Below are positions 1-11,700 of a stretch of DNA of 64,000 bases, in pieces; within the stretch, counting starts at the first letter, position 1; each line of letters opens with the position of its first letter. The notes below the pieces were generated by a model. It was given only the letters and a program-made list of their open reading frames with translations. It did no database searches and was not told the origin of the DNA. Position numbers and translations under genes: made by a program. Source of the stretch: Phreatobacter cathodiphilus (lineage in GTDB: Bacteria; Pseudomonadota; Alphaproteobacteria; Rhizobiales; Phreatobacteraceae); assembly GCF_003008515.1 (NCBI RefSeq), contig NZ_CP027668.1, positions 3,017,001 to 3,081,000 of the forward strand. Direction: 5' to 3'.

Positions 1-1
1 C

Positions 2-94
2 TCGCTCGGCGCCGGCATCCTCTCGGCCATCGTCAGCGCAACCCTCGGTGCCGTGATCCTGCTGGTCATCGTCGGCCTGATCCGCAGGGCCTGA
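2..94 (+). CDS. GlsB/YeaQ/YmgE-type membrane protein, C-terminal fragment
   Basis: The window opens inside a reading frame whose last 30 residues are glycine-rich and hydrophobic and end in IVGLIRRA before TGA. A glycine-alanine transmembrane helix followed by a short basic tail is typical of the GlsB/YeaQ/YmgE (transglycosylase-associated) family, which are small inner-membrane proteins of about 80-90 residues often induced by envelope stress. Only the final helix is visible, so the start and the first helices lie outside. A GC-rich inverted repeat follows directly. The family assignment rests on the tail alone and is moderate; another small multi-helix protein is possible. Confidence 0.55.
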   Translation, partial: SLGAGILSAIVSATLGAVILLVIVGLIRRA

Positions 95-100
95 CCACGC

Positions 101-129
101 GGCCCGGCCCCCTCGATGTGGGCCGGGCC
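101..129 (+). terminator. GC-rich hairpin after the GlsB-like gene
   Basis: A perfect 10-bp inverted repeat (GGCCCGGCCC at 101-110 and its complement at 120-129) with a 9-nt loop lies 6 nt after the stop codon. No long T-run follows, only CCCTTT further on, so termination efficiency is uncertain. Confidence 0.55.
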
Positions 130-207
130 ATGCCCCTTTCGCTGCATTGCAATAAGTCGCATGACGGCACAGAATGATCGCCAAAGAACCCCGCTCGGGA
201 GGCGACA

Positions 208-2184
208 GTGCGCAACAACGACAAGCGCGACAAACCCTGGCTGATCCGCACCTATGCGGGTCACTCCACGGCCGAGAAGTCCAACGCCCTCTATCGCGCC
301 AATCTCGCCAAGGGGCAGACCGGCCTCTCCGTCGCCTTCGACCTGCCGACACAGACCGGCTATGACGCCGACCACGTCCTCGCCCGCGGCGAGGTCGGCA
401 AGGTCGGCGTTCCCGTCTCCCATCTCGGGGACATGCGCACGCTTTTCGACGGCATCCCGCTCGCCGAGATGAACACCTCGATGACCATCAACGCCTGCGC
501 CGCCTGGCTGCTGGCGCTCTATGTGGCGGTCGCCGACGAGACCGGCGCGCCGCGCACGAAGCTCGCCGGCACGACGCAGAACGACATCCTCAAGGAATAT
601 CTGTCGCGCGGGACCTACGTCTTCCCGCCGGAGCCCTCGCTCAGGCTCACCAAGGACACCATCCTCTTCACGACGGTCGAGATGCCGAAGTGGAACCCGA
701 TGAACGTCTGCTCCTACCACCTGCAGGAGGCGGGGGCGACGCCGGTGCAGGAGCTCGCCTTCTCGCTCGCCAACGCCGTCGCCATCCTCGATACGGTGAA
801 GGCCTCCGGAGAGGTGCCGGAGGGCGGCTTCGGCGAGGTCGTCGGCCACATCTCGTTCTTCGTCAACGCCGGCATGCGGTTTGTCACCGAGATGTGCAAG
901 ATGCGCGCCTTCGTCGAGCTCTGGGAGGAGCTGGTCGAGACCCGCTACGGCGTCACCGATCCCAAGCACAAGCTGTTCCGCTACGGCGTTCAGGTGAACT
1001 CGCTCGGCCTCACCGAGCAGCAGCCGGAGAACAACGTCTACCGCATCCTCATCGAGGCGCTGGCGGTGACCATCTCGAAGAAGGCGCGCTGCCGCGCCCT
1101 GCAGCTTCCGGCCTGGAACGAGGCGCTCGGTCTGCCGCGCGCCTGGGACCAGCAATGGTCGCTGCGCCTCCAGCAGATCCTCGCCTACGAGACCGACCTC
1201 CTCGAATTCGGCGATCTCTTCGACGGCAACCCGGCGGTCGCCGCCAAGGTGGAGACGCTCAAGGCCGAGGCCACCGCCGAGATGAAGCTCATCGAGGAGA
1301 TGGGCGGGGCCATCGCCGCCGTCCCCTACATGAAATCGAAGCTCGTCGAGAGCAACACCCGCCGCCTCGAGGCCATCGAGAGCGGCGAGCAGGTGGTCAT
1401 CGGCGTCAACCGCTTCACCGAGACCGAACCCTCGCCACTCACCACGGGCGAAGGCTCGATCATGGTGGTCGATCCCGCCGTGGAGGCGCAGCAGGTCGAG
1501 AGCCTGAAGGCCTGGCGCGCCGCCCGCGACGCCAAGGCCGTGGAGAAGGCGCTCGCCGCGCTACGCGCCGCCGCGAGCGAGGGTCGCAACGTCATGGAGC
1601 CGTCCATCGCCGCCGCGAAAGCCGGCGTCACCACCGGCGAATGGGGCCAGGTGCTGCGCGAGGTCTTCGGCGAGTACCGCGCGCCCACCGGCGTCGGTCG
1701 CGCCGCCCGCGCCGAGACCGGCGACCTCGCGCCCATCCGCGCCGAAGTGGAGAACGTCTCGCGCAGCCTCGGCCGCCGCATCAAGTTCCTCGTCGGCAAG
1801 CCGGGTCTCGACGGCCATTCCAACGGCGCCGAGCAGATCGCCGTGCGCGCCCGAGACTGCGGCATGGAGGTGGTCTACGAGGGCATCCGCCTGACCCCCG
1901 CCGAAATCGTCAACGCGGCGCTGGAGGAAGGCGTCCACGTCGTCGGCCTGTCGATCCTCTCCGGCAGCCACATTCCGCTCGTCACCGAGGTGATGGAGCG
2001 CATGCGCGCCGAGGGTCTCGACGACATCCCCGTCATCGTCGGCGGCATCATCCCCCCTGAGGACGAGGCAGTGTTGCGGCAGGCTGGCGTCGCGGCGGTC
2101 TATACGCCGAAGGATTTCCAGCTCAATACGATCATGGCCGACATCGTGCGGATCGTCGGGGACGGGGCCAAGCAGGCGGCGTGA
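208..2184 (+). CDS. meaA: Ethylmalonyl-CoA mutase (MeaA/Ecm type, B12-dependent)
   Basis: A 658-residue single-chain coenzyme-B12 mutase. The N-terminal two-thirds is the substrate barrel, with RTYAGHSTAEKSNALYR near residues 14-30 and GQTGLSVAFDLPTQTGYD near 36-53. The C-terminal cobalamin domain carries the histidine-ligand motif LDGHSNG near 534-540. The conserved opening and the length match the MeaA/ethylmalonyl-CoA mutase branch better than catalytic methylmalonyl-CoA mutase. Ecm converts (2R)-ethylmalonyl-CoA to methylsuccinyl-CoA in the ethylmalonyl-CoA pathway for C2 assimilation. The GTG start at 208 is chosen because GGGAGGCGACA directly precedes it. No other pathway genes are in the window. 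The methylmalonyl versus ethylmalonyl distinction is from overall resemblance and needs a tree. Confidence 0.9.
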   Translation: MRNNDKRDKPWLIRTYAGHSTAEKSNALYRANLAKGQTGLSVAFDLPTQTGYDADHVLARGEVGKVGVPVSHLGDMRTLFDGIPLAEMNTSMTINACAAWLLALYVAVADETGAPRTKLAGTTQNDILKEYLSRGTYVFPPEPSLRLTKDTILFTTVEMPKWNPMNVCSYHLQEAGATPVQELAFSLANAVAILDTVKASGEVPEGGFGEVVGHISFFVNAGMRFVTEMCKMRAFVELWEELVETRYGVTDPKHKLFRYGVQVNSLGLTEQQPENNVYRILIEALAVTISKKARCRALQLPAWNEALGLPRAWDQQWSLRLQQILAYETDLLEFGDLFDGNPAVAAKVETLKAEATAEMKLIEEMGGAIAAVPYMKSKLVESNTRRLEAIESGEQVVIGVNRFTETEPSPLTTGEGSIMVVDPAVEAQQVESLKAWRAARDAKAVEKALAALRAAASEGRNVMEPSIAAAKAGVTTGEWGQVLREVFGEYRAPTGVGRAARAETGDLAPIRAEVENVSRSLGRRIKFLVGKPGLDGHSNGAEQIAVRARDCGMEVVYEGIRLTPAEIVNAALEEGVHVVGLSILSGSHIPLVTEVMERMRAEGLDDIPVIVGGIIPPEDEAVLRQAGVAAVYTPKDFQLNTIMADIVRIVGDGAKQAA

Positions 2185-2228
2185 CCGTCCTGGTTGCGAC
2201 GCGATGGCGACGGGGCCAGGAGCCGCAG

Positions 2229-3101
2229 ATGCATGTGCTCGTCAACGGCGTCCGATTGTTCGTCGACGTCGCCAATCCCGGTCTCGTCGTCGACGATCGG
2301 GGAGTGCGAGAAAAGCCGGCCCTCGTCATGCTGCACGGAGGCCCGGGCTTTGACCACGTGCCCTTCAAGAGCGCATTTTCCGCCCTGAGCGATGTCGCTC
2401 AGGTCGTCTTCTACGATCATCGGGGCAATGGGCGCAGCGAGGGTTCGGACCCCGCAACCTGGAACCTGACGCAATGGGGCGATGACGTGAAAGGGCTCTG
2501 TGATGCCCTGGGTCTCGTCAAGCCGATCGTCTGCGGTCTCTCGTTCGGCGGCTTCGTGGCCCAGTCCTACGCCACGCGCTATCCCGACCATCCCGGCAAG
2601 CTGATCCTTCTGAGCACGGCGGCGGCGATCGACTTCGAACAGGTATTCGAGACATTCGGGCGCGTCGGCGGAGACGAGGCTCGCGCGACGGCCGAGAGCT
2701 ACTGGATTCACCCGACTGGCGAGGGCCGCGCCCGCTACATCGAGCGCTGCGTCCCCCTGTACCGGCATCGGCGCGATCGACCCAGAGCACCCGTCCACGC
2801 GATCATGAGGACCGAGGTGGCCCTCCATTTCAACGGCCCGAACAACGAACATGGCCGTTTCAACTTCCATGCGGACCTGCGGAACATCACCTGCCCGACC
2901 CTCGTCGTCGGCGGAGTGCACGATCCGATCGTACCCATCTCCCTGATCGAGGCGACCGCCCGTTCCCTGCCGCCGCATCTGGTTCAGTTCGAGCGACTGG
3001 AGGCGTGCGGTCACGAGATCCATGGTGATGCGCCGGAAAAGGTTTTCCCGCTCGTCCGCACCTTCATCGCGGAGGGGGCCCCGGCTGGCAAAACCGCCTG
3101 A
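2229..3101 (+). CDS. Alpha/beta hydrolase, proline-iminopeptidase-like
   Basis: A 290-residue alpha/beta-fold hydrolase. Visible motifs are HGGPG near residue 37 (oxyanion-hole motif of the proline iminopeptidase/S33 group), DHRGNGRS, the nucleophile elbow GLSFGG, a late acid region VGGVHDPIVP and the catalytic-histidine region ACGHEIHGD. The ATG at 2229 is preferred over a GTG at 2181 that overlaps the meaA stop, because CAGGAG sits 7-8 nt before it. No signal peptide, so cytoplasmic. The actual substrate (peptide, ester or lactone) cannot be told. Base composition looks slightly lower in GC than the flanking genes, so it may be a later insertion between meaA and the acyl-CoA synthetase. Confidence 0.85.
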   Translation: MHVLVNGVRLFVDVANPGLVVDDRGVREKPALVMLHGGPGFDHVPFKSAFSALSDVAQVVFYDHRGNGRSEGSDPATWNLTQWGDDVKGLCDALGLVKPIVCGLSFGGFVAQSYATRYPDHPGKLILLSTAAAIDFEQVFETFGRVGGDEARATAESYWIHPTGEGRARYIERCVPLYRHRRDRPRAPVHAIMRTEVALHFNGPNNEHGRFNFHADLRNITCPTLVVGGVHDPIVPISLIEATARSLPPHLVQFERLEACGHEIHGDAPEKVFPLVRTFIAEGAPAGKTA

Positions 3102-3203
3102 CGGAGGCACCATCGCGACGTTGGCCATCATCTCCCTTTCCCCGCTGATGACCTCGGCGGCGATCTGTGCCAGCTTCGCGCCCCCTTTGTGAGACGGCCC
3201 GCC

Positions 3204-4820
3204 ATGCTCCCACCCCTGCGCGACTACGACGCCTTCGTCCGCGATTTCCGCTGGCAGGTCCCGGCCCGCTACAACATCGGCACCGACGTCTGCACCCGCT
3301 GGGCGTTGGCCGAGCCTGACCGCGTCGCCATCCTCTGGAAGAAGCCGGACGGGCGGGTCGAGCCCGTCACCTATGGCCGGCTGGAGGACGCCTCCAACCG
3401 GCTCGCCAATGTGCTGGTGGCGAAGGGCGTGAAGCGCGGCGATCGCGTCGCCCTGGTGCTCGCGCAAGGCGCCGCGGCCGCCATCGCCCATATCGCCATC
3501 TACAAGATGGGCGCCATCGCCGTGCCGCTGGCGGCGCTCTTCGGCATCGACGCCCTCGCCTTCCGCCTCGCCAATGCCGGCGTCCGCGCCCTCATCACCA
3601 ATGCCGAGGGGGTGGCCAAGCTCGCCCAGATCCGCGACGGGCTCGGCGAGCTCTCCGTCGTCCTCTCGGTCGACGGCGCGGCCGACGGCGTCGACAGCTT
3701 CTATGGCTCGCTGGAGCAGGCCTCGGGCGCCTTCACGGCGGTGGACACCGCCGCCGACGATCCCGCCATGATGATCTACACCTCGGGCACCACGGGCCAG
3801 CCCAAGGGGGCCCTGCACGGCCACCGGGTGCTCCTCGGTCATCTGCCGGGCGTGGAGATGCCGCACGAATTCTTTCCGCAGGCCGGCGACCGCATGTGGA
3901 CGCCGGCCGACTGGGCCTGGGCCGGCGGTCTCCTCAATGTGCTTCTGCCCTCCCTCCATTTCGGCGTCCCGGTGGTGGCCCACAAGTTCGAGAAGTTCGA
4001 CGCGGACGAGGCCTTCGCGCTGATGGCGGAGCTCGAGGTGCGCAACTCCTTCGTCCCCCCCACCGCGCTGCGCATGCTGCGCTCCATCGACGACCCGCGG
4101 GCGCGGCACAGGCTCGTGCTGCGCACCCTCGCCTCCGGCGGCGAGGCGCTGGGCACGCCGACCTATGACTGGGGCCGCGCCGCCCTCGGCCTGACCATCA
4201 ACGAGTTCTACGGCCAGACCGAATGCAACCTGGTCCTCGCCTCCTCGGCCGCCATCGGCGTGTCGAAGGCGGGCGCCATCGGCAAGCCGGTGCCGGGCCA
4301 CACGGTGGGCGTCATCCGCGACGACGGCTCGCTCTGCGCGGCGGGGGAGCGCGGCCAGATCGCCGTGCAGCGGCCGGACCCGGTCATGTTCCTCGAATAT
4401 TGGGGACGCCCCGAGGCGACCCGCGACAAGTTCATCGGCGACTGGATGCTGACCGGCGACCAGGGCCTGCGCGACGAGGAGGGCTACGTCCATTTCTTCG
4501 GCCGCGACGACGACGTCATCACCTCGGCCGGCTACCGCATCGGTCCCGGCGAGATCGAGGACACGCTGCTGAAGCATCCCGCCGTCTCGCTCGCCGCTGC
4601 CGTCGGCAAGCCCGACGAGTTGCGCACCGAGATCGTCAAGGCCTTCATCGTGCTCAAGGACGGCGTCGAGCCGTCGCCCGATCTCGCCTACCACATCCGC
4701 GACTTCGTCAGGACGCGCATGTCTGCCCATTCCTACCCGCGCGAGGTGGAGTTCATCGACGAACTGCCGATGACCACGACGGGCAAGATCATCCGGCGCC
4801 TGCTGCGCGACCGTCTCTAA
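3204..4820 (+). CDS. Acyl-CoA synthetase (AMP-forming)
   Basis: A 538-residue member of the adenylate-forming ANL superfamily. The phosphate-binding loop YTSGTTGQPKG lies near residue 194, the A5-type motif EFYGQTE near 335, the hinge aspartate region LTGDQGLRDEEGY near 418-430, the GYRIGPGEIED segment just after, and the C-terminal catalytic lysine region TTTGKIIRR near the end. These form acyl-adenylate and then acyl-CoA. The layout resembles acetyl/propionyl- or medium-chain acyl-CoA synthetases, which would suit a neighbour of MeaA by feeding acyl-CoA into the ethylmalonyl-CoA route, but substrate cannot be read from sequence. A GTG at 3189 in the same frame is an alternative start. Confidence 0.9.
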   Translation: MLPPLRDYDAFVRDFRWQVPARYNIGTDVCTRWALAEPDRVAILWKKPDGRVEPVTYGRLEDASNRLANVLVAKGVKRGDRVALVLAQGAAAAIAHIAIYKMGAIAVPLAALFGIDALAFRLANAGVRALITNAEGVAKLAQIRDGLGELSVVLSVDGAADGVDSFYGSLEQASGAFTAVDTAADDPAMMIYTSGTTGQPKGALHGHRVLLGHLPGVEMPHEFFPQAGDRMWTPADWAWAGGLLNVLLPSLHFGVPVVAHKFEKFDADEAFALMAELEVRNSFVPPTALRMLRSIDDPRARHRLVLRTLASGGEALGTPTYDWGRAALGLTINEFYGQTECNLVLASSAAIGVSKAGAIGKPVPGHTVGVIRDDGSLCAAGERGQIAVQRPDPVMFLEYWGRPEATRDKFIGDWMLTGDQGLRDEEGYVHFFGRDDDVITSAGYRIGPGEIEDTLLKHPAVSLAAAVGKPDELRTEIVKAFIVLKDGVEPSPDLAYHIRDFVRTRMSAHSYPREVEFIDELPMTTTGKIIRRLLRDRL

Positions 4821-4823
4821 ACG

Positions 4824-5954
4824 TCAACGGCGCAGCAGCCGTTTTGCGAGGCCCTTGGCAGCGGCAAAGCCGCGGCGGCAGGCGAGCGCCGCGCGGTACC
4901 GGACGCCTGCACGCCCCTCCGCCACGGCGATGAAGCGTGTCGTCAGCTCCATGCGCCCCGGCCAGATGCGCTCGATCATGGGATGACCGGGGATCGCACA
5001 GGAATCGACGAGCCGCACGCCCTCGGCTGCGATGGCCGAAGCGCCGATGGCGCGGGAGAGGAGCAGCCCCGGTGAGAAGCGCGCGAAGGCCTCGTCATAG
5101 GCGGTCTTGAGGTACCAGGCACGCGCACCCGCCGTCAGGACCAGCCCGGCCGCGACGGGCCGGCCGTCGAGCAGCAGCATGTCGATCTGTGCCGCGCCCC
5201 GCGGCACGAGATCGGCCACCGCCCCTTCGAAGAAGGCGCGCGTCGCCGGCGTTGCGGCCAGCGCCGTGCCGCGGCGGCCCTTCCACCCCTCGGCCTCGAG
5301 GGTGAGGAAAGCGTCGACCGCCGCAGGGAGGGCGTAGCCGGTCGCGGTGGACACGGTTTCGAGCCGGCCCTGTTCGCCGAGCCGGCGGGCGAGCCGCCGG
5401 TGCTCCTTCGACAGGGGGGGCGGCGCCTCGGTCAGGACGGCGCGACGATGGGCGTCGAGGACGAAGGTGGGGTGCGAGGCGGCGAGCGCTTCGAGGGCAT
5501 CGGCGACCGGACCCGCATCGAGGAGTGGCGTCTCGAGGGCGGCGACCCCTTGGTCCGCCAGAAACGAGACGAGGGCACCGATCACCGCGCCGGCTTCGTC
5601 CGGTCGCACCAGCGGCATGCCGTAGGGCGCGTAGTCATGGGTCCAGAGGCTGAACACGGACCGAAGAAGATGGAACCGTCCCGCCACCAGGCCGATGAGG
5701 AGCCCGTCGCGCGTGACCAGCAGCGCCCCGAGGCCCGCCGACGCCACGGCGCCGCGGGCCGCCAGGGCAAAGCCGGGTGCGAGAAAGACGTTGGGCTCGG
5801 CCGCGGCAGCCGCGAGCTCGTCCCAGTCCGCCCGGGCTTCCTCCCAGCGCGCCGCCGGCACCCAATACGCGGCGACCGCGCCGAGGCCGGCGGGCGCGGA
5901 CACCGGCTGAAGCGGCGGGGCGGCGATGGCCAGGCTGTCGGATGCCGCGATCAT
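4824..5954 (-). CDS. CelD/BcsL-like GNAT acyltransferase
   Basis: A 376-residue protein resembling the GNAT_6/CelD group of acetyltransferases associated with polysaccharide or cellulose synthesis. The central-to-C-terminal region has a FemAB/GNAT-like pattern: a lysine/arginine-rich RRLARRLGEQGRLE strand-helix, then FLTLEAEGWKGRRGTAL, and later GAAQIDMLLLDGRPVAAGLVL and AWYLKTAYDEAF. This pattern is usual for acyl transfer to sugars or peptidoglycan-like acceptors. The start ATG at 5954 overlaps the flippase stop in an ATGA, so the two are translationally coupled, which supports a shared role in modifying and exporting a surface glycan. No glycosyltransferases flank the pair. The C-terminus is very basic (RRGFAAAKGLAKRLLRR). 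Confidence 0.7.
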   Translation of the reverse strand: MIAASDSLAIAAPPLQPVSAPAGLGAVAAYWVPAARWEEARADWDELAAAAAEPNVFLAPGFALAARGAVASAGLGALLVTRDGLLIGLVAGRFHLLRSVFSLWTHDYAPYGMPLVRPDEAGAVIGALVSFLADQGVAALETPLLDAGPVADALEALAASHPTFVLDAHRRAVLTEAPPPLSKEHRRLARRLGEQGRLETVSTATGYALPAAVDAFLTLEAEGWKGRRGTALAATPATRAFFEGAVADLVPRGAAQIDMLLLDGRPVAAGLVLTAGARAWYLKTAYDEAFARFSPGLLLSRAIGASAIAAEGVRLVDSCAIPGHPMIERIWPGRMELTTRFIAVAEGRAGVRYRAALACRRGFAAAKGLAKRLLRR

Positions 5955-7342
5955 GCCGCAGCCGGCTTGATCCAGAAGGAGGCGGACAGGCCGAGGCGCG
6001 CCGTGGTGACCCAGACCAGCAGGGCGGATTCGAGCGTCAGCGCCGCCGCCGTGGCGATCGCCGCGCCCATCATGCCGAAGGGCGGGATGAGCAGCAGGCA
6101 GAGGACCACGGCCGCGACGAAGGCGCCGCCATAGATGAGCGCGCAGGCGGTCTGGTGGCCGGACATGGTGAGCAGGCGCTCGACCGGGCCGGCCGCGGCC
6201 CGCGCCAGCAGTCCCACGGACACGACGAACATTGCCGGATAGCCTTTCACGTAGTCGGGCCCGAACATCATCAGGAAGGGCTTGCCGAGGGCGAGGATGA
6301 GGATCGTCGCCGCCAGGGAGGGGAAGAAGGTCCAGCGGATCGAGGCACGCAGGAAGTCGGCGAGCTTTTGCTTGTCGCCGGCCACGTGATACTCGCTGAA
6401 CCGGTGGGCCGCCGCAGCCGCCACGGCGAAGTAGACGAAGGCGACGAGCGCCAGCGTCTTCACCGCCGCCCAATAGACGGCGACCTCCTCCGGCCCGCGC
6501 AACTGCTTCAGCAGGACCACGTCCGTGTAGGTCAGGGCGAGATAGAAGGTCTCCACCACGAAGATGGGCAGGCTCGTCTTCAGCCAGAACAGCGTCTCGG
6601 TCCGCTGCGGACCCGCCTCGACCCGTCCGGCGATGCGACGGTTGAGCAGCACGAACTGGATGACGGCGGCGGCCCAGGTCGCCACCACCGCGCAGCCCAT
6701 GGCCGTCACCGCATTGCTCTCGAAGCCGGCGAAGTGGCCGCCGGCCATGCAGCCGAGCAGGATGAAGGGGCGAATCAGATAGGGCGGCCCGAGGGCGAGG
6801 TCGGTCCAGTTCCACGAGCGGGCGATGCCGTCCTGGATGTCGGTCAGCACGAACATGGGCAGGCAGAGCGCGGCGAGCGCCAGCGGCATCACCATCGCGC
6901 CGGTGAAGAGATGGCCGAAGCGCCACAGCACGGCGAGCCCCGCTGCCGCGATCAGGGTGGCGATGACGACGCCAAGGCGCCGCCCCCCGGCGAGGAAGCC
7001 GCGCAACCCCTCATGGTCCCCCCGCTCGGCATATTCGGGCACGAAGCGTTGCGCGGCGGAGGCGAGGCCGGCATTGGCGAAATGGCCGATGAGTAGCACC
7101 CACACCCAGACGGAGACATAGGTGCCGAATTCCGAGCCGCCCATCCAGCGCGCCATCAGCACCTGGCTCACATAGGCGATGCCGGCGCTGAGCACGCGGA
7201 TCAGGAAGGCCGCGCCCGCCATCCGCTGGGCGATCGACTGGTCGGAGCGATCGAGGAGGAAGGAGCGGATGCGGGCGGCGATGCCGGCAGGCGACAGCAG
7301 CGTCTTGGCGCCGCGGCCCATCTGCGCTTCTTCCGAACCCAT
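5951..7342 (-). CDS. Polysaccharide/lipid flippase (MOP superfamily, Wzx-like)
   Basis: A protein of about 463 residues with some 12-14 predicted transmembrane helices, typical in length and pattern of Wzx-like oligosaccharide flippases. The start of the membrane domain (LIRVLSAGIAYVSQVLMARWMGGSEFGTYV) shows the FG-Y pattern common in this family. It would move lipid-linked glycans across the inner membrane. The start is uncertain: TTG at 7351, ATG at 7342 and ATG at 7321 are all in frame; 7342 is given. It is the upstream member of a two-gene unit with the CelD-like acyltransferase (4-nt ATGA overlap). Confidence 0.8.
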   Translation of the reverse strand: MGSEEAQMGRGAKTLLSPAGIAARIRSFLLDRSDQSIAQRMAGAAFLIRVLSAGIAYVSQVLMARWMGGSEFGTYVSVWVWVLLIGHFANAGLASAAQRFVPEYAERGDHEGLRGFLAGGRRLGVVIATLIAAAGLAVLWRFGHLFTGAMVMPLALAALCLPMFVLTDIQDGIARSWNWTDLALGPPYLIRPFILLGCMAGGHFAGFESNAVTAMGCAVVATWAAAVIQFVLLNRRIAGRVEAGPQRTETLFWLKTSLPIFVVETFYLALTYTDVVLLKQLRGPEEVAVYWAAVKTLALVAFVYFAVAAAAAHRFSEYHVAGDKQKLADFLRASIRWTFFPSLAATILILALGKPFLMMFGPDYVKGYPAMFVVSVGLLARAAAGPVERLLTMSGHQTACALIYGGAFVAAVVLCLLLIPPFGMMGAAIATAAALTLESALLVWVTTARLGLSASFWIKPAAA

Positions 7343-7473
7343 CACCGACAAGGCGGACGTCTCCGACCACGCGTCGGCACGATGATCCGATCACGGTCTC
7401 CCAGCCATAAGGGAGGCCGCTTAAGAAACGGTGTGATGCGCGGGGACGTCATTCGACGGCCGCCCGACGACGA

Positions 7474-7499
7474 AGGCCGGCCGTGGGAACGGCCGGCCT
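7474..7499 (-). terminator. Hairpin after ppiC
   Basis: A perfect 11-bp inverted repeat (AGGCCGGCCGT with its complement, GGGA loop) 27 nt beyond the ppiC stop codon on the minus strand. No T-run on either side, so this is a likely intrinsic or 3'-stabilising hairpin rather than a certain terminator. Confidence 0.5.
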
Positions 7500-7525
7500 C
7501 GCCGGGTCTTCTCGGAACAGGTGGC

Positions 7526-8458
7526 TCAGGGGCGCGGCGTCGCCGGGGCCGGCGTGCCGGGAGCGCCCGGCGCCGTGGGGCGCGTCGGCGAGGGCACGAA
7601 GCGCTCGACCTGCGCCTCCGACCTCAGCTTCTGCACGAGATCGGCCTGGACGCGGCGGGTGAGGAAGTCCTCGATCTGGCCACGCACCTGCTCGAAGCTC
7701 GGGATCTGCCGCTGGCGGCGCTCCTCGACCTTAATGATGTGCCAGCCGAACTGCGACTTGACGGGGGCCTGCGAGAGCTGGCCGGCCTGCATGGCGAAGG
7801 CCGCCTCGGCGAACTCCGGCACCATCTGGCCCTTGGTGAAGAAGCCGAGGTCGCCGCCGTTGCGGGCGCCGCCCGGATCCTTCGACTTCTCCTTGGCGAT
7901 CGTCTCGAAATCGGCCCCGCCGCGGATCTGCGCGATCAGCGCTTTCGCCTCGTCCTCGGTCTCGACCAGGATGTGGCGGGCTCGAACCTCGTCTTCCGGC
8001 GTGATGCGGGAGCGCTGCTCGTCGTAGATCTTGCGCATCTCCTCTTCCGTCACGCGCGTGCGCGTCTCGGTGTTGAGGAGGGTCTCCACCAGCAGCTTGT
8101 TGCGGTAGTAGGTCATCTTGCGGGCGAAGTCGGCGCCCTCCTGGACGTTGCGCTGCTCGGCGGCCTTGGCGGCGAGCGTCAGATCGATGACGAAGCTGAG
8201 GAGATATTCGCGCTTCTGCTCCGGGCTCATCTGCGCGGTCGTCTGGCCGCCGATGTCCTCCTCCGCCGCGTCGAGGTCGGCCTGGCGGATCTCGACGCCC
8301 TGGACGCGGGCGAGGATGCCGTCGGCCGGGGTCGGCAGCGCCGGCGGCGCCGCCGGCTGGGCCGGGGCCGGAGTGGCGGCCGGCGGCGTCTGGGCGGCCA
8401 GCGGTCCGGCGAGCGCCACCATCATGGCGGCGAGGGACAGGAGCGAGCGGACGGTCAT
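7526..8458 (-). CDS. Periplasmic PpiC-type peptidyl-prolyl isomerase (SurA/PrsA-like)
   Basis: A 310-residue secreted foldase. Residues 1-22 form a Sec signal peptide ending ALAGPLAAQ. An Ala/Pro-rich linker follows, then an N-terminal helical chaperone region (about 45-150). The rotamase domain runs from about 155 to 255, with EVRARHILVETEDEAKAL, GGARNGGDLGFF and the end motif SQFGWHIIKVEE, all hallmark PpiC segments. The C-terminus is a second Pro/Thr/Ala tail. It would catalyse prolyl isomerisation and assist folding of exported proteins. It is divergent from secA, which fits a shared export theme. Parvulin-like and SurA-like names are both used for such proteins; the domain is clear. Confidence 0.9.
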   Translation of the reverse strand: MTVRSLLSLAAMMVALAGPLAAQTPPAATPAPAQPAAPPALPTPADGILARVQGVEIRQADLDAAEEDIGGQTTAQMSPEQKREYLLSFVIDLTLAAKAAEQRNVQEGADFARKMTYYRNKLLVETLLNTETRTRVTEEEMRKIYDEQRSRITPEDEVRARHILVETEDEAKALIAQIRGGADFETIAKEKSKDPGGARNGGDLGFFTKGQMVPEFAEAAFAMQAGQLSQAPVKSQFGWHIIKVEERRQRQIPSFEQVRGQIEDFLTRRVQADLVQKLRSEAQVERFVPSPTRPTAPGAPGTPAPATPRP

Positions 8459-8830
8459 GGAAGGATCGAGCCTTTTGTCACGGGAAGGCGTGCTTGACGG
8501 GCACGTGTGGCGCTTTGAAGGAAGGCGGTGCGAAAGCACGGGGGCGATGGACGCGTGCACAACTCCTGACGGATCCCGCCGGTTGTCGCAGCAATGCCCG
8601 TTTCGGCTTGAATTGACAACCCTTGGCACCGTCCATATCTGTCGCGGGTTGCCGGGCCGCTGCGGAATTCCGCGCGTCCGTCGACATCCCGCCAGGACCA
8701 GAGGATGGGGCGCACGGGGCGCTCCGCCACCGCCTGACGGGGCTGAAGGGCTCGCGTGAACCATCGGAACGCACGGTGCGACCAACCGTTTCGATGCCTC
8801 TGTCTCCCCGCCCAAGTGTAAGGAACGCAC
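8459..8830. other. 372-bp divergent spacer between ppiC and secA
   Basis: No gene was recognised here. It holds the sigma70-like promoter for secA (8613-8641) and about 180 nt of untranslated leader before the secA ATG. The start-proximal leader ends AAGTGTAAGGAACGCAC, giving an AAGGA ribosome site. No clear promoter for the minus-strand ppiC gene was recognised. Confidence 0.5.
8613..8641 (+). promoter_or_regulatory. Sigma70-type promoter for secA
   Basis: A -35 TTGACA at 8613-8618, a 17-nt spacer and a -10 TATCTG at 8636-8641. Transcription would begin near 8648, leaving a leader of about 180 nt before secA. The perfect -35 and spacing make this one of the better promoters in the window. 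Confidence 0.65.
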
Positions 8831-11620
<2,790 letters not shown>

Positions 11621-11627
11621 GATGAGG

Positions 11628-11651
11628 AAGGGCGCCGGCTGCGGCGCCCTT
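11628..11651 (+). terminator. Hairpin after secA
   Basis: A 9-bp perfect stem (AAGGGCGCC and its complement) with a 6-nt loop 8 nt beyond the secA stop. T residues close the stem, but no run of U follows. Confidence 0.6.
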
Positions 11652-11700
11652 CGCGTCCGGGCGCGTCCGCCGAAAGCCGCTTTGCTGCGCGTGGAACGCC

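Noticed and set aside
2100..4730. Very long minus-strand frame opposite the hydrolase and acyl-CoA synthetase
   Set aside because: Composition is that of a GC-rich shadow: long runs of Gly/Arg/Asp/His/Val, no domains, opposite two well-supported genes.
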